Shown here: piece after piece, positions 12,199-23,723 of the stretch
Layout of the letters: each line of letters opens with the position of its first letter
Numbering within the stretch: the first letter of the stretch is position 1
Assembly (NCBI GenBank): GCA_032622095.1
Contig: CP136069.1
Coordinates: forward strand, 154,123,043 to 154,187,042
Direction: 5' to 3'
DNA from: Siphonodentalium dalli
Lineage: Eukaryota; Mollusca; Scaphopoda; Gadilida; Siphonodentaliidae
Length of the DNA: 64,000 nt
The notes under the pieces: generated by a model
The model's database searches: none
Seen by the model: the letters and a program-made list of their open reading frames with translations, nothing else
Told to the model about the DNA's origin: nothing
Program-made: the position numbers and the translations under genes

Positions 12199-13366
12199 AT
12201 GAAGATATCAAACATGCATACATCAGAGGTCAACCTGGGGACCAAAATGTTATCTGTGTGCATGAAGATATCAAACATGCATACGTTAGAGGTCCGTTCA
12301 AAGTCAAAACAACGATATTTATAATGTTATCTGTGTGCATGAAGATATAAAACATGCATATATCAGAGGTAAGCCTGGGAACCAAAATGTTATCTGTGTG
12401 CATAAAGATATAAAACATGCATATATCAGAGGTAAACCTGGGAACCAAAATGTTATATGTGTGCATGAAGATATCAAACATGCATATATCAGAGGTCAAC
12501 CTGGGATTCAAAATGTTATCTGTGCGCATGAAGATATCAAACATGCATATATTTGAGGTCAACCTGTGAATCAAAATGTTATCTGTGCGCATGAAGATAT
12601 CAAACATGCATATATCAGAGGTAAACCTGGGAACCAAAATGTTATCTGTGTGCATGAAGAGATCAAACATGCATATATCAGAGGTCAACATGGGTACAAA
12701 AATGTTATCTGTGTGCATGAAGATATAAAACATTCATATATTAGAGGTCAACATGGGAACCAAAATGTTATCTGTGTGCATGAAGATATCAAACATGCAT
12801 ATATCAGAGGTCAACCTGGGTACCAAAATGTTATCTGTGTGCATGAAGATATAAAACATGCATATATCAGAGGTCAACCTGGGTACCAAAATGTTATCTG
12901 TGTGCATGAAGATATCAAACATCCATATATCAGAGGTCAACATGGGAACAAAATGTTATATGTGTGCATGAAGATATAAAACATGCATATATCAGAGGTC
13001 AACATGGTTACCAAAATGTTATCTGTGTGCATGAAGATATAAAACATGCATATATCAGAGGTCGACCTGGGAGCTAATGTTATCCGTGTGCATGAAGATA
13101 TCAAACATCCATATATCAAAGGTCAGCCTGGGAACCAAAATGTTATCGGTGTGCATGAAGATATAAAATATGCATATGTCAGAAGTCCGTTCAAAGTAAA
13201 AGCAACGGTATTTATAATGTTATCTGTGTACATGAAGATATCAAACATGCATATATCAGAGGTCAACCTGGGATTCAAAATGTTATCTGTGTGCATGAAG
13301 ATATCAAACATGCATATATGAGAGGTCAACCTGGGAACCAAAATGTTATCTGTGTGCATGAAGATA
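12199..13366 (+). repeat. 63-bp minisatellite, about 18 units
   Basis: The unit begins catgaagatatcaaacatgc and continues through ggtcaacctggg and gttatctgtgtg; period 63 bp. Two variant 77-bp units (12261-12337 and 13154-13230) share an internal gtccgttcaaagt replacement and lie near opposite ends of the array. Because 63 is a multiple of three and the unit lacks frequent stops, long frames appear on both strands; I treat these as artefacts. The right edge is cut by the CACG-rich repeat at 13367. Confidence 0.95.
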
Positions 13367-13740
13367 CAGTACAAGGCCCGTGGTTTTTTACATGTCCACG
13401 GAAGACCCCGCGCGATTTTTCCGTGTTCAAAATCTAAACTCGCCAAGAACACGGTCTGGGTAAACGTGTTCAATCGTGTTCAGATTTTGAACACGCTCTG
13501 ATCACGTTTGAACACGCTCTGATCACGTTTGAACACGGAACATCCACGCTATGATCACGGTACGACGAACGGGTGACCACGGCCAAATGATCACGTTTGA
13601 ACACGGAAATCCACGCTATGACCACGGGTGACCACGGCCATACCACAGGTGACCGCGACATGAACACGGAGGAACATGGCTGAACACGGAAACATCGCTG
13701 GCGGCCGGAGCTTGGCAAGCCGCGGTGGCAGAGCCCGCGG
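13367..13740 (+). repeat. CACG-rich interspersed repeat, copy 1
   Basis: It starts with cagtacaaggcccgtggttt and contains many gaacacg / gatcacg / gaccacgg iterations, including a 21-bp tandem near 13486-13535. It shares its end sequence with 30680-31044 in opposite orientation, so this is a family. It looks like a non-autonomous element; no protein is encoded. Confidence 0.7.
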
Positions 13741-13745
13741 TGTCC

Positions 13746-14106
13746 GTTACGTAATTAATTATCACCTCCCTAGTCCAAAATATATTCTCGAAATTGCTGC
13801 TCAAATTGGCAAATGAGCAGCATCATTTTATTTAACCGAAATTTTATCGAAATTCAACCCGTCGATTGTAAAAATTGGCCAAGAGAAAGTAAAGCTACCA
13901 ATATACCGCGATTACTCATAAAAAATAACTAATATATGGGAGTCGGAGGGAGTCGGAATGGTACCGATACACATGCATTATTTCAAGAAGGGTGCTAACT
14001 TAATACTAAACTCTAATATTTTGACAGGAACATATGACTATATATATTTATTGAATCTTATAGATTTACATCTTCCTGTTGTTAGATCGAAAATATCTTG
14101 ACGGGA
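13746..14106 (+). repeat. dispersed repeat, copy 1 of 3
   Basis: The block beginning gttacgtaattaattatcac and running to gaaaatatcttgacgggac is repeated at 16343-16608 and 20037-20391. Confidence 0.85.
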
Positions 14107-14869
14107 CCTTTGATAAATGTTCAATTTAGTTTCAATTTAGAATTTGTCTGGTATCAATGTCCGTTTAGTTTTAAACAAACCTTCGAACGTTGTGTCGGAT
14201 TAGAACCTTTCTCCAATATATTTACACGAACATATGAATATTTAATATGTATTAAAAGAATAATATATTCTGACCTGATATAATTCGCTTCATAGAAACT
14301 ATTTCGATGGATGGATGGCTTCGTTTTGCTAATTATTATAATCGATATCCGTAAACAGCGCAGAGGGTTTCAGCTCAAAATGTCCCTATTTTAAATTTGA
14401 TTTTACTGCAATATTTTGTTTACAGAAATATCTTATTATGTTTTATATATATTAAACGACTAAAATATTCAAACTGATAATCGGTCGTTTCAAGCATGGC
14501 AATTATGTCCACGGAAACTTATTTATTGTCAGTTTTGTTAACCTACATGATGTGGGTGGGGTTAGGGTATTTACTGTTATTGATGACCATAAGGCTGCGT
14601 TTATACTGCTGTAGAAATGTATACAGATCTGTATGAAGTCACGTGTCGCACATTACTGTGATCACAACATGATTACTAATAGTGAACGCTCGCTGATCAG
14701 TACTCTGGTAATTGACAATTCACTGCGAGTCGTGTCAGTTTAGGCCAGACATAAACATGTATCAACTATCAGCAGATAACAGCGATTTGGTATGTGCCGC
14801 ATGTATTTAAAGTGTACCCTTATACCACTTGATAATGGTTCGAAGAAAGAATGATTACCCTACAACACC
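14107..14869. other. non-coding; partly absent from the 20-kb copy
   Basis: Nothing recognised. The phrase agggtatttactgttattga (near 14564) directly follows the cacgggac-type edge in the copy at 20392, so about 460 bp here is extra (or was deleted there). Confidence 0.5.
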
Positions 14870-15310
14870 CTTTATTTGACCAAATGTAGTAAAATTTCCA
14901 ACTGATGACAATTCCAATGACAATGTTGACCAATTTAGGACAATATTGTTTTCTTAAATTACATGCAGTTTTTATATATAGCTGTTAGACAATAAATATG
15001 ATGATGATGACTGGCCACGGGGAGGGACCAGGACGCAATCTTTCCAAGTGTTGGACATTTTCAACATGACACCCGCCCCTATGATAAGGTTGGAAAATTT
15101 CCAGCTGATGGCCATTCCAGCCCAAAATTTTGATAAAAAGTAGGAAATTATGCAAATATTGGTCCGAAAACAATACCCCGCCCCCCCAAATAAAATGTTT
15201 GAAAATCAAACTACAAGATCATTTTCAATCTATTGTTGGTTTGGAAATTACAACTAATGTTGTGTAAGGTATGAAATTTCCAACCGTTGAACAAGTTGCC
15301 ACGTCCCTGT
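14870..15310 (+). repeat. copy of the 'TTTCCAACTG' repeat family
   Basis: It shares long phrases with 41340-41600: atttccaactgatgac, ccaatgacaatgttgacca, gactggccacggggaggga. C-rich run near 15180. Confidence 0.75.
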
Positions 15311-15519
15311 CCGTGTTCAATATTCGAAATACACGGGTTGAAATGACAACGAAAACATTCGCCAAGCCCGAGTAACAATTAATCAAAACTGATTTGCCTG
15401 TCGCAATGCTTCGGCGTTTACCGTGACGTTAGCGGACACGATTTTTGCTCACACGAACTAATACCGTTTTCTTTCTGTATGAATTTCTATATCAACCTGT
15501 TTACACTAGTCTGCGTGTA

Positions 15520-16608
15520 GATCTGTGTACATTTCTATAGCAATGTAAATGCACCCTAACCTGCGTGTGTACATTCGACCTCATGTCAAGTGCCCTCCCA
15601 TAAGTTTTACGATAATATTTATTTTTATATACTTTATTGAAATTAATTAACGTATGGGTCAATTCAAGTTTCAACTTTTAAAACACAGTGGCCAGTGATT
15701 AGTTGGTCAGCTGATTATGAAACACCAGTGTTTTGAAAACACATTGGCTTCTTCATAGCATTATGATATAACACCATGCAGACACCATCGAAAACAAAGA
15801 GGTCAGCTAAATTAAGTACAATTAGACAAATAGTGTAGATAAGGTTCGTATTGTGGCTTAGTGTGGTATTGCAAAATTTAGTTTTTTTAATTTAAATTTA
15901 AATTTTTTTAAATGATTTTTTACCAATGCAAATGAAATAGTCCTGGTAAATTCAAAAAAGAGACTAAAATTAAATTTTATTTTTTGGAAAGTTATATACA
16001 TCAATACAACTATAACGGTAAGTAAAACAAGATCAGTAGGAAGACGACCAATCCTGGCCATACTGGCCCTGTACAAAACAAATTCTCCACTTGTTAAAAG
16101 GGTGCCATTTCCTGCTATGCGTTTCAAAAAGCGGCGATGGGTGAAATCAGCGAAAAGGAAACCGCCGATTTTTTTTATATGAGATATGGACATTTGTACT
16201 AAATTAACTCATTCGATGTCAGGTTCGGTCGTACCAAGAAGAGGATTGTTCCCCGCCTGTGCATTGGGTATGTGGCATCACAACCACCCGCGCTTACAAT
16301 GAAATATATATTTATATTGGAGGAGGAGCTCGTGGTGTGTGCGTTACGTAATTAATTATCACCTCCATAGTCCAAATTATATTCTCGAAATTGCTGCTCA
16401 AATGGCAAATGAGCAGCAACATTTTATTTAACGGAAATTTCATCGAAATTCAACCCGTCGATTGTGAAAATTGGCCCAGAAAAAGTAAAGACACCACCAC
16501 ACCGCGATTATTCATAAAAAATAACTTATATATGGGAGTCGGAATGGTACCGATACACGTGCATTATTTCAAGAAGGGTGCTAACTTAATACTAAATAAA
16601 TCGAATAT
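15520..16608 (+). repeat. duplicated block, uninterrupted copy
   Basis: It is near-identical to 17751-18327 joined to 19791-20302, starting gatctgtgtacattt. It gives the empty-site reference showing that 18328-19790 is an insertion. It ends with the gttacgtaattaatt repeat. Confidence 0.9.
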
Positions 16609-17750
16609 ATGGTACCGAGATGTAAATATTTACAATTGAGCGTAGTTCAGACGATGTTTTCTATGTAGTGTTACGGTCGATTTGATTCAGATTTTCGGTG
16701 ATGTTAGTATAATGTTACATTCATCCAGTTGACATAGCACCTGAATGCTAACTTATCAGTTTAACGCCCCCGAAAGTTGTCCATAATATGTCTTTAACGG
16801 TATCGTCTCGGGGCATCAAAAATATGACATACTAACGAAGTACTTGAGCGCTATGGCATAAATGAACGGTTCGCACTTCAGTAACCTTCCTCGGTTTGTT
16901 ATAGACGCGGGTGTTCAGCGCGTGTTAATTGAAATGCGAATATCCATATAACCAAAGTTATTAAAAAACATTTGTTTCCATTCCTTAGTTTTCAGTGCCT
17001 GATCACGTCAATACTATTGATATGTGATAAGATACATTGAAGACAATGACAAACATGTCACGGTCCAATATAACACGAGAAAGAGTCCGATGAATGTATC
17101 CGGTTCAATCGAAACGATGTTTAGTAAAACGATCGACCATACTCAGAAAGAACATTACAGATGTCGATGTATTGGCTGCGGACACACGTACCACAGTAGC
17201 GATGGCATAGTAGGTGTGACAATATTTGTGATGGTGGAATTTTGTGACAATTGGTTCGTCATAATTCTGTGCCATAGCTATCCATGCATGTCGCCCGCTG
17301 ATTTTCCTCACAATGAGTCGACTGGGCCAATTGACCATTGCTTTTCGCAAAGGTTGATATCTACTCATTAAGTTTTGCTAAATTGTATTCACGATGCTAT
17401 ATATAATTGCACGATATATCGTCCAGAATTGTGTTTGACCGTGGCCTGGTTGTAAATCCTCATTGACTCACATATCATTATTGTGGTAAGTTTTTTTTAT
17501 ATGATCTCAATGCATGCATGTTTATCTACTTATATTAATTTCATTAGTAAGAACAATCATGGCTGTTGAGATGGGTTATTCATTAAGTTATCAAGTGGAC
17601 TTGTGTCTTAACATGTAAAATATAACACTGCGTGTTGAGTAAAGATCAACACTGACAAGACATTCACAGGTAGATACATCCTTGAGAGATCGAACGTCGC
17701 TGGTAGAGCTTGGTAGACTCATTGTTCGAATGTGCAGAGGGCGACATGTA
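16609..17750. other. non-coding between duplicated blocks
   Basis: A 115-codon plus-strand frame (17024-17371) and overlapping minus-strand frames carry no recognisable domain. No repeat is identified. Confidence 0.45.
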
Positions 17751-18327
17751 GATCTGTGTACATTTATGTAGCAATGTAAATGCACCCTAACCTGCGTGTG
17801 TACATTCGACCTCATGTCAAGTGCCCTCCCATAAGTTTTACGATAATATTTATTTTTATATACTTTATTGAAATTAATTAACGTATGGGTCAATTCAAGT
17901 TTCAACTTTTAAAACACAGTGGCCAGTGATTAGTTGGTCAGCTGATTATGAAACACCAGTGTTTTGAAAACACATTGGCTTCTTCATAGCATTATGATAT
18001 AACACCATGCAGACACCATCGAAAACAAAGAGGTCAGCTAAATTAAGTACAATTAGACAAATAGTGTAGATAAGGTTAGTTTTGGGGCTTAGTGTGGTAT
18101 TGCAAAATTTAGTTTTTTTAATTTAAATTAAAAAATTTTAAAATGATTTTTCACCAATGCAAATGAAATAGTCCTGGTAAATTCAATAAAGAGACTAAAA
18201 TTAAATTTTATTTTTTGGAAAGTTATACACATCAATACAACTATAATGGTAAGTAAAACAAGATCAGTAGGAATACGACCAATCCTGGCCATACTGGCCC
18301 TGTACAAAACAAATTCTCCACTTGTTA
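17751..18327 (+). repeat. duplicated block, second copy, first part
   Basis: Homologous to 15520-16096 (offset about 2231 bp), with scattered substitutions and small indels. Confidence 0.9.
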
Positions 18328-19790
18328 TCTCTGTTGTGCAATCGTCCGTATCCCCCGATTAGAAACTGTACTCTGTAACCGATGTCCCATATCCGTAAAC
18401 TGTGTGAAATTGTCTCTCCGATATACAATGCATCAAGTATGTATGGGCGTAGGACGTGGAGTCTATGTTTTGTACAAATCATGCAATGCATGTAGCCCTG
18501 TTCAGTTGGGGTCGTCCTGTTCACCCGGCGGCTATTGTTTCGGGTAGGTGTTGGGGCAGGTGTGATAATCCTCAACATCACAGAGCTGCCGACTATAGTT
18601 TTTATCATAATTGTTACTGGGAATGGTGGCGATGGATAATTTCGACGGCGATGAGCGGCCGGACGATGAGGATAATTGGGGTTTTTGGAAAATTCAAAAC
18701 TCGAGGAATACAGCGCGTAGAGGGCTCATTTTGGTGTCTAACGAAAGGCCGATATTCGCCCTATCCACACATATTAACCCCGCCACTGAACGGACACCGG
18801 AAGTTGCATTATGAACGAAGAAATGCACATGTGATATATTTCAACAAATTTATTAAATACTCAAGATATATATATATAACAAATACTATCAATATAACAT
18901 AACATGAATTATAGCACATTAATGTTTGATACTGTTTGATACTGAATCCATGTATTCGAGAATATCTATTTCGCCTGCGCCGAAAACTCTCTTGAAATGT
19001 CTGATGGAATTGTCAACTTTGCGATATCGCATCTTGCGTGGGCCAATCCTTCCACCCGCTCTCAATTGGATGACGGTTGCTTCCTGGTAAGCTTGCTCTT
19101 TCTTCAGGAAATCTATCAACCTGAAGATGTTCGGGTGTGAGCAAGATAACACCAACTGCAGTTTTCGGTGCCATCCTTCCACATGATTTGTCGTTCTTGG
19201 ACCAATTGTGTCGTGGTGATTCCATAGCTGGCGGCCATGGCTCCCTTCCACCCAGAACTCGGTGATGTAATCCGTGAACTTTTCTAGATGTTCTCTGGTC
19301 GCGAATATCAGAATTTTTTCAGTCTCTCCGTCATCGGCTAGTAGGAAGTTGTGGTTGTTGTTTTGTATACAGCAGGAAGGTCGACTCCTGAACGATGAAT
19401 TGGTAACTTTGGCTGGTTTTCGGCTCTGGCATGATACAATGCTGTTTTGACGCTATAATATGTCGGGATGTTCGCTATAATTTCAGGGTCGGTCTCGTCT
19501 GCTCGAAGATCTGTTGGAGAGAAAAAATAGCATGGTTAAATTATAAACATTAATAGAGTTATTACTTGCTTAGTATTCTCTATTCTTTAATAATAATTAT
19601 AATATATAATATAACATTACACCAGTTTTACTTTAGTTATTACTTGCTTAGTTTTCTTTCTGAATACTAATATAAAGAGCGTTGCCAGATTAATGAGAAT
19701 ATATATATATTCCTCAGGCACCCGGAAATTAATAACGGACGGACAAAAATGAGACAATGGGCTAATAAAGCCATTGTCTAGAGATTATCA
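18328..19790 (-). mobile_element. MULE-derived insertion in duplicated block
   Basis: 1463 bp present between cacttgtta and aaagggtgcc here but absent at the matching point (16096/16097) of the first copy. It contains MULE transposase coding remnants on the minus strand. Clear terminal inverted repeats or target duplications were not found; tctct near the left and agaga near the right end are only suggestive. Confidence 0.75.
18919..19511 (-). pseudogene. MULE transposase remnant lacking the catalytic core
   Basis: The minus strand holds two frames. The upstream one (19511 to a stop at 19338) reads DLRADETDPEIIANIPTYYS and HARAENQPKLPIHRS. The next frame (19347 to 18919) reads FLLADDGETEKILIFATREH and then GPRTTNHVEGWHRKLQ, with HPNIFRLIDFLKKEQ after it. 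The phrase N-H-V-E-G-W-H is typical of the C-terminal part of MULE-domain proteins of invertebrates, and FLL-D-G-E-ILIFAT of the region just before the DDE core. Here these regions are almost adjacent, so the catalytic middle is missing, and a frame change separates the upstream piece. Loss of the core makes it a non-autonomous relic. Family assignment is from motif resemblance only. Confidence 0.72.
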
Positions 19791-20302
19791 AAAGGGTGCC
19801 ATTTCCTGCTATGCGTTTCAAAAAGCGGCGATGGGTGAAGTCAGTGAAAAGGAAACCGCCGATTTTTTTTATATGAGATATGGACATTTGTACTAAATTA
19901 ACTCATTCGATGTCAGGTTCGGTCGTACCAAGAAGGGGATTGTTCCCCGCCTGTCCATTGGGTATGTGGCATCAAAACCACCCTCGCGTACAATGAAATA
20001 TATATTTATATTGGAAGAGGAGCTCGTGGTGTGTGCGTTACGTAATTAATTATCACCTCCATAGTCCAAATTATATTCTCGAAATTGATGCTAAAATTGG
20101 CAAATGAGCAGCAACATTTTATTTAACGGAAATTTCATCGAAATTCAACCCGTCGATTGTGAAAATTGGCCCAGAAAAAGTAAAGATACCACCACACCGC
20201 GATTATTCATAAAAATAACTTATATATGGGAGTCGCAATGGTACCGATACACGTGCATTATTTCAAGAAGATTGCTAACTTAATACTAAATAAATCGAAT
20301 AT
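19791..20302 (+). repeat. duplicated block, second copy, second part
   Basis: It resumes homology to 16097-16608 immediately after the MULE-derived insertion. Confidence 0.9.
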
Positions 20303-20391
20303 TTTGACAGGAACATATGACTATATATATTTATTGAATCTTGTAGATTTACATCTTCCTGTTGTTAGATCGAAAATATCTTGACGGGACA
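20037..20391 (+). repeat. dispersed repeat, copy 3 of 3
   Basis: Matches 13746-14106, including the far end ttagatcgaaaatatcttga, which the 16343 copy lacks. Confidence 0.85.
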
Positions 20392-20589
20392 TTTAGGGTA
20401 TTTACTGTTATTGATGACCATAACATGGGTGTGTCTTTTTACCGGATTCCGGATCCCGGATTTCGACCCGGATTCGGGTATGAATTTCATGCTTGTTTTA
20501 TCACACATTTAACCCATTAAAAGCCGTTTGACACGCGGAAACTGGTTAGGAGGTGAGATTAAACCAAAATAGGGCTGTCGTGCTCATTC

Positions 20590-21010
20590 AACCCGATTAA
20601 TCGTATTTAAAGGTGCATATCGTGCCCGGATCAGCATACTTCTTATATTTTCATATAGACACGGTGGTTGGATTGATTTTACGTGACCATGATGGCATTT
20701 AAGGGAACACACCATATCCGGATCCGAATTAATTATCTCGTAATTATTGATCATATTTAAAGGTAGATATCATGTCCGGATCCGGTTTTTTTTTCTCTCT
20801 CTTTTTTTTCTATATAAATTATCGTCATTTTGATATATTAAATGTCACGTGGAACAAAGTTATAAGTTGATTTTGAGACGTTATACTAGGCTGTTGGATT
20901 GATTTCACGGAATAATTATCGCATTTAAAGGTACACACCATGTGCGGAACCGACTTAATTTCCACGTATTTACTGATAATATTTAAAGGTACAGATTATG
21001 CCCGGGTCAG
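20590..21010 (+). repeat. diverged iterations of an 'atttaaaggta...ccggatc' motif
   Basis: Five loosely similar segments, near 20608, 20697, 20757, 20929 and 20987, share atttaaaggta-a-at/caccat-tgtccggatc. It is a decayed tandem or dispersed repeat. Confidence 0.55.
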
Positions 21011-22657
21011 GATTTTTCTTCTTATAAAGTAATGCTTATTTAATACAAAAAATGTAAACTGAGTCGCGTGGAACTAGGTTATAGATGTTGATGTTTAGAT
21101 CAGATCATTCCCGGATTCGGATACGAATAGTCCGTTGGGGTACTGTTGGAACCGGAATTAAATTCTCTACAGGATGATCGCAACACCGAAGCGATATATC
21201 GAACAATAAGACCGTAAACCACAGTTATTTATTGTCCGAAGTACGCGAAAGCGAGGTGTGTTAAGAACTGACATGTTCCATCTGCTTTCATGCACATTGG
21301 GGACCGGAACCATAGTGGTCAATAACGCATGTGGACATAATTTTTTAGTACCATCTTGTTCTATTTCAATATTGACAATGTCTGAATCATTCTTTGTATA
21401 TAAGTCTTCTTGCCACATGGAACAATATGGATGTAAAATATGTTCGAAGCCGACACCATATCATATTTAAACCGTATAGACAGTATCTGCTTGCAATAAT
21501 TAACCCTCATACAACTTTTTTTGCGATGAACTAATTCGATATCCGGGTAGCTGTAGTGCTCAATATAACTTCTCTTAGTTCTCTACCATATGCCAGGAGT
21601 TTTTTTTGTTGTGTGGTAAGATAGAACCACAACATACCGAAAACAATAGTTGTCTGCAAAACGATCCCGAATCATCATTTCGATTACCTTTATTCCCTTT
21701 CAAACTATAGTTCTTTCACGGTAAAACGAATCCGATAGATGTTAAAAGACAATGGTATTTCACTAATCGACACTAATCATTACTTGAAGGTTACTTGAAG
21801 AACGTGTTAATTGCTGGTTGATATATCGGGTCATTTAATTGACGGGGAAATTGTCGTCTTTTTGAGTGGCATTTATCGATCCATCCATCTATTGATGAAC
21901 TACAAAAATATAGGCTATCACCGACGTCATATGCGACAACAAGACAATGGCTGAACTCCGAGCGTGAAATTAAGAACCGATCGTCCTTTTGTCTCGATCA
22001 GTGCATGCATTAAATATTTATCGATATGGGTTTTTAATGGCGTGGTGCCACTTCAGTCTGAAATGAAACGCATCAAACGGTACGTTATCTTTAACACCTT
22101 CTATAGATTCAGTTTGCATAGTAGCCAATACACATGGCTGAAACACTAAGAACACACAACGAATGAACTTAATATAGATCTAGATTGGTTGTACCGACCT
22201 CACCTCTTTGTTGCTTCATGGAATGCTAGAACGTTCAGCAACCTGTTATAGCGTGGTATATACGATTGACACTTAAATATAAGTATTGTCATCGCGATGG
22301 GTGTTGCACTTTTAAAATGTGGCATCGGTTAAGACCGCCATAAACAGAACGAATATAAATTTATAGACATATTGTGTAAAATCATAAATAGCATGTTATT
22401 GTCAAGACCGTACGGTTTGTTAATAAACAAAAATCCATATTATGATACAGTAGAGTGAGTAAAGTGTGCTATACGCAAAGCACTCAACACAGAGGAGTCC
22501 CCGATAAGTTTACTTTAACAAGACTTCTGCGTTGAATTAAATTCTCGGTTCACACAAAGTGTTTTGTGGGTAATATCACTTTCATATTATCATTATACTA
22601 TACTTTTAGTATATTCTTGATAAAATTCATAATTAGGTAACTTTTATTTTAATTTCA
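21011..22657. other. non-coding, nothing recognised
   Basis: Short frames on both strands without family signal. AT-rich. It is the flank of the LINE that follows. Confidence 0.5.
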
Positions 22658-22865
22658 ATATATATATATATATATCTTTATTTCCTCCTCATGGGAGATC
22701 ATTGATACAATACAATTAATTCACACAAAAACAAATATATCAACAAAAAAATGGCAATATAAGCACATAGGACATAGGGCCATATATTATTTATTCACAA
22801 TGAAATGATAAAGATATAGCAATATTGTAAATCGAACAATTCTTATTTCAAAGCGTGCCTGACAT

Positions 22866-22919
22866 CTCTCTCTCTCTCTCTCTCCCTCCCTCTATATATA
22901 TGTATATATACATATATAC

Positions 22920-22981
<62 letters not shown>

Positions 22982-23076
22982 CATACATACACACTCATAC
23001 ATATACATACACACATATATATACACATACATATATCCCCACATACATATACCCATACATACATATATATATATAG

Positions 23077-23114
<38 letters not shown>

Positions 23115-23215
23115 GTACATACATATACATATATATATACACACATACACGCATACACATACATACACATATACACACATATACATATATATATATATCT
23201 CGCACACACACCTTA
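22866..23215. repeat. compound microsatellite (TC)n-(TA)n-(CATA)n inside LINE 3' UTR
   Basis: A ctctct tract, two long TA-dinucleotide tracts (about 22925-22977 and 23060-23109) and CATA/CACA-type tetranucleotides. Frames of repeated Tyr/Ile/Thr on both strands here are not genes. Confidence 0.95.
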
Positions 23216-23723
23216 GCCCACATACACTCACACAACTATCGAGTATTACTACACACCATGCATGGATGCTACTCCGGTCTAGCACAGATTAGGCCAAGAT
23301 GTCAATATAAGTTCATGACATCTCCAATCGGAGTGCAGCAAAATGTAAGACATACATAATCAGATTCGGAAATTTACACAAGTATGTTAGGGATACAATG
23401 CAAGTAGAACATTAGCACGGTCATAATCGATTACATACACATGTATGCACCATGTGAGCTTACACGGACCTATAATGCATGATCTACATGCACATATACA
23501 TAAAATGATTGTCGATGTAAATGTAATCCAAGCATTATCGGGTAAATGTATCGCCGAAAACAACCTCAATGTTTTGCGACCATTTGGTGCCATAAGTGTG
23601 TGGTATTTGCGAATAACGCCCACCCGAACATAGCTGTTATAATACATGTATGCATGTAAATTTCCTTTAGTTGTATATTGAATATGTCAACCTTCACTGA
23701 CGTGCTGGAGCTGATAATGTCGC

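Noticed and set aside
12199-13366. CRISPR-like array
   Set aside because: The whole 63-bp unit repeats; no variable spacers.
12230-13473. Long open frames on both strands in the 63-bp array
   Set aside because: They follow from a period divisible by three; frames exist in both directions, and no non-repetitive protein context is present.
17024-17371. 115-codon plus-strand frame as a host gene
   Set aside because: No recognisable domain and strongly overlapping opposite-strand frame; more likely chance.
18264-18608. FLYWCH zinc finger upstream of the MULE remnant
   Set aside because: The required Cys/His pattern could not be found, and it lies on the wrong side of the transposase C-terminus.
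22843-23285. Tyr/Ile-rich frames
   Set aside because: Pure microsatellite translation in both directions.
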